64,000 nt of DNA from Paratinospora sagittata. Taxonomy: Eukaryota; Streptophyta; Magnoliopsida; Ranunculales; Menispermaceae. The stretch covers positions 35,187,562 to 35,251,561 of the forward strand of contig CM069599.1 in the NCBI GenBank assembly GCA_035771175.1. The letters are read 5' to 3'. The notes beneath the pieces are model-generated. The model did no database searches and was not told where the DNA came from. It saw nothing but the letters and a program-made list of their open reading frames with translations. Positions 24,925-36,083 of the stretch are shown piece after piece (within the stretch, counting starts at the first letter, position 1; each line of letters begins with the position of its first letter). The translations under genes and the position numbers were made by a program.

Positions 24925-26644
24925 TCCATCTACATCAGAATGGGCCATGGTTAAAAAAGAAACTCAACTTGCAGCCAACTCAAGTGAGTTCTGCAGCGCC
25001 AGCATACACTCCACCCTGATTTGAACTGTACTAGTAACTATTGCCATATATATTGTTTGGGCTTACTTTAAGCAACTTAAAGTTTTGAAATGTCATGTTT
25101 TCTTCTTTCACACTGATTTAAAAGAACTGCACCAAAGCTAATTATGTATGGAAGTTTCCCTTTGCTTTTATATATATCATGATTTCTTCTTAGCTTCCTT
25201 CGTTAGGACTTGCTGGTGGGAGCTTGGAAGAATTGGCAAGTCCACATGGCAACAGAAGTTTCTGCAAAGTTATTAAGTGTACCAAATAAGCATGCATTAT
25301 ATGAGCATGACTGCTCCAGCAAAAGATATTCTTGTGCCTTTGTGCTCTGAACTTGAAAGTACATTTAAACTTGCCTTTCAAACTTTTATTCCTGGGGTAT
25401 CATCAGTGAATCAGTGTTACACAAGTTATTCATTTCCTGATAAATTGATTAATTTACTGCATTTATTTGATCTATGATTAGAACAAAAACATACCAATTT
25501 GATCTTTGTGCTCAAGCTCTGAAGGCTGAAGGTTTCTCATTCCTTTCATAATCAACTTGCTTTCTTTTGCCTTGTGATTGCACTTATTTTACTACATTGG
25601 TAGAAAATGGAACTTTAGTTTAAGGTTATTGTTCTAGAAAAGAACCTCAAAAAACTTAAGGATGAATCGAATCATATACATAATATGGCTATCCTAGTTG
25701 GAAGTATGTAAACTACAGTTACAATCACAATTTGGTCACTACTATTAGAAAAAAGATAGAAAGATGATTTGACGACTTAATAGGAAAAAGATATGAGTGA
25801 AGAGATAAGAAATCATGTGAGACTTGAAAATTTGACGAAATGGGAAAACTTGCTTATCTTTTAAAGAAGGTTTAATGCTTTATTAGGCAAGTGGGTGGAT
25901 GAAGCCAAAGGTAGGCATCTGAGATTGCAACCCCTTCTTATATGCTGCATAATGAGTCATATTTCAACGATTAACAGCCTTCTTTTATTTCCACCATGGG
26001 CTTGTTTGATTGAATTTTAATTTGATAAGTAATTGATGAAAGGTACTGAATACTGTTCTAATATCTTTTATATCTGCAGAAAAGAGATTTAAAAAAAAAG
26101 AAAAAAAAAAAAACGTACTATAAAGATTTATTGTTAGAGCTTGGCATTTTCAGACTTCTAATCTTAGCCAATCTTCCAAAGGAATCTTATTGTTCACAGA
26201 GGGATTGAGATAAAGATTTGACAGAGAAAGGGGGGAGGGGACCAAAGATGCATGCTTTTTGAGGCCTTGTGAAATTAATAAGAGAATCTCTTACTTTATA
26301 AATATTACTATTACCATCTTTTTTCATTCTTTTGGCTAGTTATTAAGAGAGCTCCAGCACCCATGAAATATTGTTACTGCTGCAATAACTGAAGGTTGGT
26401 GAAGAATTATCTTCTCTTTATCCTTCTCTCATCTCATGTGCTGCTTCAATTAGATGTTCAGACTTTCAACCTCATCTATAACAAGGATAATTACTGATGC
26501 CCCTGCTCACTCTCTGAGAAATATTTTTAGGAAAATTAAAACTTCTAATTAAAATCACAACTTAGGCAGGATGTTCACTTATATTTGAAGGTAAAAATAG
26601 ACATATATAACAAGTAGAAACTGAAAAAAGGAAAATTCTGGGTG
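24925..26644. other. Intergenic, nothing recognised
   Basis: No gene or clear repeat. Overlapping opposite-strand open frames at 25190-25477 lack family features. Confidence 0.55.
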
Positions 26645-26745
26645 ATGGAGAGCCTTGGTGCAAAGGTAAAGGTTCCTAGTGTGACCACCCCTTCATGGCC
26701 CTTGTACAGGCTGAAGCTTTGTATACTAGGCTGCCTTTTTTAGTT
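26645..26745 (+). mobile_element. Au-SINE-like remnant
   Basis: 'gagagccttggtgcaaaggtaaagg' resembles the 5' A-box region of plant Au SINEs (GCCTTGGCGCAAxxGGTAAAG) from memory. It is followed by 'agtgtgaccacc' and ends in 'ctaggctgccttttttag'. The B-box area is degraded and the copy is short. Confidence 0.5.
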
Positions 26746-26950
26746 GTGCTAAAGGAATAAAAATGGAAATGTGATTACCTTCATGCCATTTGATCAAATA
26801 TTGAGCTGCGAAAATACACATCTCGATGCTAATTAAATGTTGGGGGTAGTTGCATTTTCACCCCGTACCTTTTAGTTTTTTTCTTTCTCAATGTGGCTGG
26901 TTTGTGTTGATAATTATTACTAATTTAATGATAAATTCTAATACATTAGC

Positions 26951-27131
26951 AACTACAAAGTTGGTGTAGTTGGTAATGAGGCGACTTTAAAACCCAACGA
27001 TTTTAAGTTCAATTACCCTATGGGATAAGAGAGATTAATGGGTAAGGAATGAGCCTGATACCTCCTTAAAAGTACGGTTTAATGATAAAGCTAGTTATAT
27101 AATTAACTATCTTCTCAAAAAAAAAAAAAAT
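26951..27131 (+). mobile_element. tRNA-derived SINE, family B copy 2
   Basis: A clear A-box 'ttggtgtagttggtaatg' and B-box-like 'aagttcaatta', the shared internal 'gattaatgggtaag', and a poly-A tail at about 27118-27131. It matches 2410-2605. Confidence 0.7.
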
Positions 27132-29378
27132 AATAATAACTTCTCATACATTTTAGGTCAAACAAAATGAGTCCTGCAATTAGATCTTAAAAAGTATGTC
27201 TTGAGTGAATTTGGGCAAGATGGGTTAGGCTATAAACCCCTAAAAGTGCGGTGGTTGACCTTCATGGAACGCCATACTCTGGATGGGAAAATGGGCTGCA
27301 ACTCAATGCCAATTTAGTTCACACCCATGCCTGCATCACTGATTCACTGTTCAAAGTTGCTCCCTTTGTTATTATATCACTTTCTCATCCCATTCAAAAC
27401 AAGATATAAATAATATAGAACTTATTGGTTCATCTTCTGCTTTTCTTCTTACCTTCTACGTGTAAGTCACTATAAGTTTGGTTTAAAAAAAAAGTTGCTT
27501 TGATATTTATGATAACAAGACAGGTAGCTAACCTAGCTTGAATCTATAATATTTTATCACCTTGCTTGTCAAACTCAAACAGTGTTAATTTAAAAAAAAA
27601 TGATATGGGTAAGGACTTGTCATTAATTATTTTTTTTAATAATATTTTAGATATCATTTTTAGTTTTAGTATTGGATCAACTCAATTCCTTTCTCCATCT
27701 CCATCCACTTGAGCAATGAGTTGGGAGACCAAGAACAGATTCAGATCTCCAAATCAAGCAGAAAACCTCCTGATAAGCACCCAAAAATGCCCACCATTAA
27801 TTTATAAAGAAGAAAGAAGTGATTGTTTTGGTTCAAGATAAACCTTAATTTATTAGATTTGAAGTCCTGTTTAGAGTATATATATGCCTGCCACTAACCT
27901 TATCCCACCACGGATATACATCCTTCTACCTATCCCTTTCCTTTTCATAATCACATATGGTGTAATTTTCGTTATCTAGATATACCTACTTGTTGGGTTT
28001 GTTTACTTTAATAAAGTTGATGTTCATTATTAATTACTAGTATTGCTGAAATGTTATGCAAATGTGAAAGGAGATGTGCTAGAAATGCATCCTATCCTCT
28101 GTACTGTCCGATCAACATGAAACTGCATATGTAGAGATTAGCGTAGGTGTGTGCAAACTGATTTAGAGACACCCACAATCATCTAAAAAAGAAAAGAAAA
28201 AAGAAAGAAAGAAAGTATATACTCTTTTTTTTTTTAAATCAGCAGGTATTGAAGACTTATGTCCCCCGAATTTCATACGTCGTTAGCTAACAAGTGATAG
28301 AAAGTAACTTGAACTCGAAACTTTTAGAGTAAGTGCGCACTTATTTAATTCATCATGTATTTTTTTAACTATTGGGAGCTGACTACATAGATACACGTTT
28401 GTTTGTTTGTTTGATTTTAAACTCTGATTCATATGTATATACGTATAATATGACCATTGCCCTTATATTTCCAGTTTCCACCATTGTTAAATATATTTGC
28501 ATGCTTTTATATACAATTAATCCTTCTCTTGTATGTATAGAAAAAAGAAACACATTAAGTAGCGGTCTAGTCATCATAAAAAACCAATTATAATACCAAG
28601 AACTATATGATATATTTCCCAATTTCTTCTATTGGTTTAGTATTTTGACAAAAATATTTTAAACGAAAAAGCATTAGATTTTATAGTACATCGACCTATT
28701 ATAATATCATATAATTCTAATAATTGGTGATCTCGCAACGTTACCAACTTTTATAACACAGCCGCAGAGTCATTTATTTAATCACATCAGCAGAACCACT
28801 GGTACAACGGCTCCGATCCATCAATCCTCCCTCACCAATAAGATTTTTCTCCCATAAAATATTATTTCTTAACACTTACGACTCATAAGTCATGACCAAT
28901 TATCATGATCATAAGATAAAATAAATAATTTTTTTTTAAAAAATAAAAGAATAAAAAAAATAAAAAAATAAAAAAATAAATGGAATCTTGAGAGGATAAG
29001 TCAATAATGTTTTGATTCAATCCTGCAAGTGCATGGGCGGCTGCCGCGTAAGCGATTGCCAAAGTGGGAACGTGTCCACCTGCAGAAGCCTCAGGCTTTT
29101 AGTGCCCAGTACGCCGCCGCTGGACTGTATGGTATGCTTTTCCCCTTCTGCTTCATTCTTCACTACTCTTTGTCCCTTAGTTCTCTCTCTTTTCTCCCCT
29201 TCTTCTTCTTCTTCTTCTTCTCTGCAACTCAAACGCAGACCGTTCGATCTTCAGTTCTTATATCAGCCCGTCGATTGATGACAACGAAGCTGATCTCGAA
29301 GATCTCAGTGACAAAGAGAAAGAGGGTAAGAAGAGGAGAAGGGTGAGAAGATTAATTTTTGGTTTAATTGAGTGATTA
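27132..29378. other. Intergenic and OXS3-like 5' region
   Basis: A minus-strand SINE-like patch is at about 28240-28330 (B-box-like 'gtttcgagttcaagtt' on the minus strand). Around 28930-28980 is a run of A/T repeats. From about 29130 the sequence becomes pyrimidine-rich with a (TTC)n microsatellite at 29202-29222, probably the leader of the next gene. Open frames at 29012-29346 overlap on both strands and are not convincing. Confidence 0.55.
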
Positions 29379-30382
29379 ATGTCAGTTGTGTTGGGTAGTA
29401 GTAGAGAAGTTTCGGTGGTTCCTACTGTTGGGCTTCAAGGTGATCACGGCGGCTTTGGTGTTGGTGGTGGTGGTGGTGGTTCGGCCGCGGAGATGACACG
29501 TGTCTCCACCACCGCTACCTCCGGTGGCCTGGAAAAAGAAAGGGTGGTGGTGGCGCCGCCTTGTTTCTTGGAAGTGGTGCACAAGGAAAAGTGTACCCCC
29601 GGTTTGGTCATGAAGCTTGGGTCTGCTTCTAACAGCTCTAAGGTGGTTAATGCATGTTCTACAACATACAATAGAGAAGAAGAAGAAGAAGATGATGATG
29701 ATGATGATGAAGATGGTGAAGTTGATGACGATGATGATGTTGAAGTGCAAATCAAGTTCAAAGGGGCTTTGTCTTCCATGGGATCACTTGAAGAATCACT
29801 TCCCATAAAGTAAGCTTTTTTTTTTATTATTTAAATTATCCTTTAATTCTTTTATCTTATTTTACTAGAAATTGGTCTTTCTTGGGTGATTTTTTTTTTT
29901 CTTGTCAAATTATTCAAGGAAGCAAAAGGGTATATAAAAAAATAGGTCTTTTTTTTTGGGTGACATTATTTAAGGGGGGCGTTGTATGTGGAAAACGATC
30001 TATTTTGCTTTAAAAATGTTTTAATACTTTTTTTTTTCCTTTTTTTTGGGGTTTTTGAATTGTTTTGGTGAGGGTGGTGGGATCTGTTGTTGTGTGATTT
30101 CGCAGGAGGGGGTTGTCAAATTTCTTCAGTGGAAAGTCAAAATCGTTTGCAAATTTATCGGACGTGACAGCGGTGAAAGATCTTGCAAAACCAGAGAATC
30201 CATTCAACAAGCGAAGAAGAACTCTCATTGCCCGTTCATGGCGGCCAGGAAGACCTTTCCACCACACCCATTCTCTCACCAGCTTCGCCTCTGTTCCTGC
30301 TTTTGCTTCCAGTGAAGATGAAAAAGAAGAAGAAGAAATTTGTGGTGTTGGTGCAAGGAAAATGTTGCATCAAAGATTCTGA
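29379..30382 (+). CDS. OXIDATIVE STRESS 3 (OXS3)-like protein
   Basis: Two exons (29379-29809 and 30106-30382; GT-AG) join in frame to 235 residues. Exon 1 ends in 'SMGSLEESLPIK' and exon 2 continues 'RGLSNFFSGKSKSFANLSD' followed by 'KDLAKPENPFNKRRR'. These are the conserved core blocks of the plant OXS3 family, small nuclear proteins tied in Arabidopsis to tolerance of oxidative and heavy-metal stress, some of which sit in stress granules or on chromatin. Before the core is an acidic tract (about residues 103-125, almost only Glu and Asp) encoded by a GAA/GAT repeat. A Gly-run lies at about residues 28-34. 'NKRRR' is a likely nuclear signal. The N-terminal part and the tail after 'RRR' are not conserved in my memory. 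Start: first Met of the frame; an earlier start is not excluded. Confidence 0.85.
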
Positions 30383-31339
30383 AACAAATAAAACTTTCGG
30401 AGATTTCGAGGAGAGTATTGGAATTTGGAAGTTGACACCCACCACCAATCACCATGTACATATATATTATCCATCTATATATTAATAATAATAATAATAC
30501 AAAACTCCTTTAAGAAATATAGATTTTGTTCTTTCCTCCCTGTATATATATATATATATTTGGTTTTTTGTTACTGTACAGCTAGGGGTTGGTTAGCTAC
30601 TTGACATCGTTCCTGCATGAGTGACACGGCATGGTTTGAAAAGGCTAAATGTTTTGGTGATTTGTGTTATAAAGTCAAACATGGGAGGTGGGGGCCAGGG
30701 GGACAGTAAGGGCCATACGTGTGTCACGTGCTTTGGTGGTGGGATTGATTACTTGAACAGAACGGGATAAGTTATGGTCGGTGGGTGGTCTGTGAAAATG
30801 TTATCCATTTTTCCATTGGGTGCTTTATTACACTTGAATATGAATATTCGCCGGTGAAGCGACGGATTTGGTAAAGATAAAGATTAAAGATAACGCTATC
30901 GTCTGACTTTAATAATTAGTAGAAAAATGCTGGGAAAGAAACAATTTTCAATGTTATTTTAAGTGAGTGATGTTGGCACTTCTAACTATTGTAAAAATAT
31001 TTTTTTATTTTGTGTTGTATGTAAATATATATATATATATTTAACAGAAACAATATGTATTATAGATTGGATCAAATAAGCTATGTGTATATAATAGAAG
31101 CTTCAGGGGTGGTAATGACCCAAAACCTGAACGCCAGCAAAGAGCTCTCACCTGAAACCAACTAAAGACCCAGTACAATAAAATCAGACGAAATACAACT
31201 ACTCCCAATTTACTAGATAATGGTAATCTCATGCCCTATGATGACACCGGACCCAAGAACTAGCTAAAAGCCTAATATCTTCCCAAAGACATTATAAAAC
31301 TGATACATATTCTATTATATATTATGCTCAACCCAAATT
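30383..31339. other. OXS3-like 3' flank and intergenic
   Basis: The probable 3' untranslated region extends some hundred bases past 30382 and includes TA microsatellites at about 30543-30560 and 31026-31041. No further gene is seen. Confidence 0.5.
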
Positions 31340-32130
31340 GACAACAAGGTTGCATACGAGGTAATCAAACTGATTTCCTTTTCTGATCTTGAAAGGCAGG
31401 CTTGGTATGTGTGAAAAAGATAGGCCTGCCTTCGTCGACGTTGCGAGGGGGGATGTACCTCTTATCTGAAAAAGTAAACCATTTGTGCCACATTGCTTTG
31501 GCAAATGGACATGAGAAAAACGGGTGCTCCAAACATTCTCCATCCTTCTTGCAAAATATACAATAGAGCGGAGACAAACAAAAATTGGGGGCATGACTTT
31601 GCATCATATCGCATATATTAATTTTCTTGTGGCCCAACACCCAACTAAAAATTCTAACCTTGGATGGAATCTGTACATAAATATAGGTAAGAGGGTTTAA
31701 GTCTCCAAAATAAAGTGTCTGGATTATTGGAAAAACTCACTGATGCTAAAACTATCCAAGAGCAAGTCATACTCAGTTTGTTCAGTAGGTGATAGTTCCC
31801 TAGAATGTTGTAGTTTCCATGATAAAGGAGTGTTAGTGGGATGATTAATTAGTATGGTGGTTCACAATACAAAAGGACGACATTGGTTGATTGTGACCGT
31901 ATGAGAGCCTGTATAACTGAGGGTATGATTCTGTCAGTGAGAAGTCTCCCAACCATTTGTCTTCCCAAAAGCAAAAAAAAGTGACCATTACCGACCTTGA
32001 CACTTGCATGCATGAAGAATTGTCGGGCAATTGTGGAGATGGCCTCTAAAAGTGGTCCTCTTTACCCTACTCGAATCACCTAGTGAGGTGAGAGGGTGGA
32101 TTGTGCCGTATCTGCTTTTGATCACTCTAG
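31340..32130 (-). pseudogene. LINE retrotransposon 3' remnant (zinc-binding RT domain)
   Basis: Read on the minus strand, pieces of the C-terminal part of a plant LINE polyprotein appear in order but in broken frames. First, 'FFCFWEDKWLGDFSLTESYP' (about 32010-31930) is the conserved 'FWEDKWLGD' segment. Then 'KVRIFSWVLGHKKINICD' leads into the zf-RVT zinc-binding motif 'CIFCKKDGECLEHPFFSCP' (about 31600-31510) with 'KAMWHKW'. The reverse transcriptase and endonuclease domains are absent, and stops or shifts separate the pieces. It is a 5'-truncated, decayed copy. Confidence 0.8.
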
Positions 32131-33162
32131 CCTACAATATGTCTTGTTCCTTGAAGATTCTCCACAGTCACTTGTCGCATGGAGCAATGTTATAAATATA
32201 TATTAACACTCCTTCTTATAAGGTGCATAATGACACGTTGACTATATTTATACATTAGATAATCATCAAATATGTTTGGAAGAATGTTTGAACACAAGAT
32301 CTCCATGATAACATGGCTATGTCACCATGTTAGAAAACATTTTACCTAAAACTAATAGCTAATAAGTAAAGGCCTAAAATATATATAAAGCTACTATTAA
32401 TAAGATCTATATTGATCTAATAAGGGACTTGGGTGCCAAAGGTCCTAGTACACTTCTTGAGTCTCTAAAGCATTACTGAATATTTTTCGATTTTGTTCAC
32501 CTCTACTATTAATAGCACTTCCGTTCATCCTGCTGATTAACCCATGTAACCTAAACCATATGGTTGGGTTGAGTTTAAAAATTTATAATCTAATTAGTGT
32601 AGGTCATGTCAAGAAATACCCACACAATCTACAAGCCAAGAGCACGCTTTCAGCAAAGGCCTCATAGCCAACATTATGTTGTAATTAACATTTATTTTTC
32701 TGGTTCGTTCAAGGATTTGATTTTTGGTTGCCATCATAACTAAGAGGAATGCTATTATACATTTTACTAAATAACTAGACTAACTCAGACACAAACTAAT
32801 TCGAAATTTTGTTTAATGAGGTTGAAGTTTGGAAGTGTGTTAAGCCGACTCAACTTAACCCATGTCCCGGTGACCAAGACAATGACTCTATTCGGCAGAA
32901 GAATTTAGGGCCCGGCCCGATAGATTGATTAAATGAGCCCAACCCAATTCCCGATATTCAATTCGACTGAGGCTAATTTCATTAATTTGATGAAAAGGTT
33001 AAGGGTATTTAAGGAATCAAGGAGAAGCAGCTGCGAGAAGCCCCAGTTCTCGAGCTTTTTTTCTCTTCGTTCACGCTCGATTTGATTCTTTGCAGGTTGG
33101 GGCTATACTCATCGGTTTGATTCGTTTCGAAGGATTTCTATACTTATTTTTCGTTCTTAGAA
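32131..33162. other. Intergenic and prefoldin 1 promoter region
   Basis: AT-rich sequence without a gene. The last ~150 bases are pyrimidine-rich and probably form the prefoldin leader. A MITE-like end 'gaggaatgctattatac' is seen near 32743. Confidence 0.5.
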
Positions 33163-36083
33163 ATGGCTGATGAAGCAAATAGAACTGTAAGTGAAACCAA
33201 ATTTACTATTCAGATTTCGAAGCATTTCTGTTTTCTCTCTAAAAAAAAAAAAAAATCAATCGAAAGTGTGTGTTGGACATTCAGTGATTTTTTATTTGGG
33301 CATTTTGGCGTGGGACAGGCGTTTATGGAAATTCAAGGTCGCTTGATAGAAACCACTGGGAAGCTTAAGCAGGTAATATTGTTATGAGATCTTTCTCTAC
33401 GCTGTGATGAAATCTTAGGTCTTTTATTTCTTCAAAATCAATAGTCGATTCTTATTCATTGGGCGAAGAATCTTGTTTGTGGAATTGAAAAATTATTTGA
33501 ACAATGTTTGGAGGTTCTATATAGTTGATTAGTACTGAAAGTTAATTTTTTTAAATTTTTTTTTTTTTTACATAATTTTGATTTTATGATGTAGGATGTG
33601 GAGATATTGATATGCATGTGAAAACCACTAAATTAAAGTCTAAAACAACAGACAATATAACTTAATTTAATAGTTTTTTTTTTTTTTTTTTTTTTTTTTT
33701 GTGATTTGGGTCCTGAGATTGAGGTTTAAAAATAAAAAAAGGCAATGCTATTCTGACTACAAAAAAGTGCAACTACACTTCTATGCTCATTGTATCGTTT
33801 ATCACAAACATTGAGATGTGAAGAACACACAAATCCAATGGCCATAAAAGTTTAATTGTATTTGTAGTTTTACTTTTTGTAGTTAGAATATCATTTTCCT
33901 AAGAAATAAAAGGACCCGGAAATACACTTGCTTTAATAGAAGAGAAAGATTTATCTAATTAAGATACACTCACTTGAACATGATTTTTCTGTAGTGGGTT
34001 TTTGGTTCTCTTGGTCTTGGGTTACTTAAACTTTCGACGGCCCAAATTAGTGCATGGACTTTAGAGCTTTTGAGTGGGTGAGGCTGGCAGTTCATGGATA
34101 GAATTTTCACAGAAAAGACTATGATTGTGAGTGTTGTTGAAACGTTACAGGTTTATTGCCTGATGAGGATGTGATTTGGTGTTAGGAATTGAGGTGGGAT
34201 CAAGGATTTATGACTATGAAACATTCATATTCGTAAATAATGGTTCGTCAAAATGCTGCTCGGCACAGTTTTTATTGTAGTTTGATTGGCATATACATAT
34301 CAAGTGCAATGTTGGCAGTTGCTCTAGCATTTATCTATCTAGTCGTCGTTATATGGATCACATCCTTAAAGTTTACCTAATGGTATGGTTGGTTCTTTTC
34401 CAAATAACAGTGGTAGTCATAGTTGTTCATTCCTAGCCATGAATGAATTGCCTCAAGTGATGTCTAGAAACCAGCATTGAAGCCCCCACTATTATTGAAA
34501 AATATTGAATTTGAATTTTGAACTTGTTTATAGGCCATTAGGGACGTGAACTGATAGGAAGAAAAAGGAAAACATCCTAAAGCAGATGAGGCATGGTTTA
34601 TGCCGAATGAAATGCCCTTCTCCGTACCCATCATGCCTAGTACACAATCTGAACTGTGCTTGAGCGTTCGTGCTTTATTTAAAATGTTGGTCTTTTAAAT
34701 ATGGATAATCAACCATCCTCATTTCCTATCATCTTGGTACTTTCACCCATCAGCCGTGGTTTGTTGTAACAGTCCTGAGGTCTGGAATTTTATTTATTTT
34801 TATCCTGTGAATTATTAGTAAATGAGCAATCTAGACGAAACTAAAATACATTAGCAACAACAAACCTACATGCACGTTTCTTGAGAATTCTGAATCAGTG
34901 CAAACTCTTCCAATTTTTGACCCACAATATGATCTGGTATAAAGATTTTTGAATATTTCTGTTGTGAATAACAATTGTATTCTCAAGTGTTTTTCGACAA
35001 GTAGCTCTTGGAGTATGATATGTTATATTTGATGAGGTTATGAGATCGGTGTAGCAAGTTTGCGAGTTTCAACTTTCACTCATTTCAATTCATTGGGTTT
35101 CAGGTGCAAAATCAAATGCGTAGCAAAGAAGGAGAAAAGAAACGTGCTTTTTTAACATTGGAGGAGCTACGCCAATTATCTGATGATACAAATACATACA
35201 AATCTATTGGTAATCAAAATAAGATTGCTTCTGTTACTTGCTTTTTTTGCAACTTCTTTTGAATGAAAACAGATGCAACACTGCAAGCTTAACTTTTTCT
35301 TGTCATTTATCATCTGATACCTATAACACTTTGTATGAAAGAAGTTAACAATATTTCATCTTAGAGGACTTCTCTAGTTTTGTTTTGTTTTGTTTTGCTG
35401 TCTTAAGCTTCTGCTGCTTACGTATATATTTTTTTTGTTAACAGGGAGAATGTAAGTACTGGATCTCCATCTCTCTCAACAGGAAACATTTCTTTGCACA
35501 AGTTGATTCATTTCCGGTAATGAAAGAGTTAATAATTCTAACTATTATTATGTGTTAGTTCATTTTCATTCCTTGTCTTCAGGTTTGTTTTGGAGCCCAA
35601 ATCTGTCTTGATGAATGAACAGGAGAAGAAGCTCAAGGACAGTGAGAGTGCTATTGCAGCACTGCAGGTTTGTTTATCTTTTCTTTGCGTTTCTTTCTTC
35701 CATTCTCAAGCCATGGATGAATGTGCTTGCTAGCCAAAGAAATCAAACTATGTTGCCAGTCCACCTGACTAATTAGAAAAATAAGATTCTTTGCTGATTA
35801 ACTAGACAAGAATATGAAGGTAATAGCTAGTCTCAGTCATCAGATAATTCTGATTTCTGTTTATTAGTAGATGTCATAGTGTTTAGAAATCATTTGCTAA
35901 CTCTATACTGAAATGCTTCCCCCATTTTGGATATTGATATACTACTAAACTATATTGCTATATTGGCAGACCTCCAAGGAATACTTAGAGAAGCAGATGG
36001 CAGAGGTAGAGAATAACCTGAGAGAGCTTTTACAGCAAGACCCTGGCCTTGCTCGTCAAATAATGTCGATGACGGTGATGTGA
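33163..36083 (+). CDS. Prefoldin subunit 1 (PFD1)
   Basis: Six exons: 33163-33186, 33319-33372, 35104-35209, 35445-35451, 35583-35667 and 35970-36083. They join to 129 residues, and family members are about 128. Prefoldin is the cytosolic hexameric co-chaperone that passes unfolded actin and tubulin to the CCT chaperonin; PFD1 is one of its four beta-type subunits. The protein is two long coiled-coil helices joined by a short beta hairpin. The N-terminal helix includes 'FMEIQGRLIETTGKLKQVQ'. The hairpin region is 'YKSIGRMFVLEP'. The C-terminal helix includes 'SKEYLEKQMAEVENNLREL' and ends 'LARQIMSMTVM'. The match to Arabidopsis PFD1 is strong from memory. Exon 4 is only 7 nt and is needed to keep frame. 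Intron 2 is 1.7 kb and contains a MITE. Expected to be a housekeeping gene. Confidence 0.95.
33741..33899. mobile_element. MITE (159 bp) in prefoldin intron 2
   Basis: The left end 'ggcaatgctattctgacta' and right end 'tagttagaatatcattttcc' are inverted repeats of about 28 bases with few mismatches. The interior is non-coding. The ends resemble those of 16825-17010. Confidence 0.7.
35445..35451 (+). other. 7-nt microexon (exon 4 of PFD1)
   Basis: The sequence reads 'gttaacag|ggagaat|gtaagt': a clean acceptor and a perfect consensus donor around seven bases. Exon 3 ends in phase 1 and exon 5 starts with one base completing a codon, so only inclusion of these seven bases restores 'SIGRMFVLEP'. 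Skipping it would shift the frame. Confidence 0.9.

Noticed and set aside
29382..29808. Minus-strand and other-frame ORFs over the OXS3-like acidic tract
   Set aside because: They are shadows of the GAA/GAT repeat, giving poly-Ser, poly-Ile/Phe or poly-Met runs.
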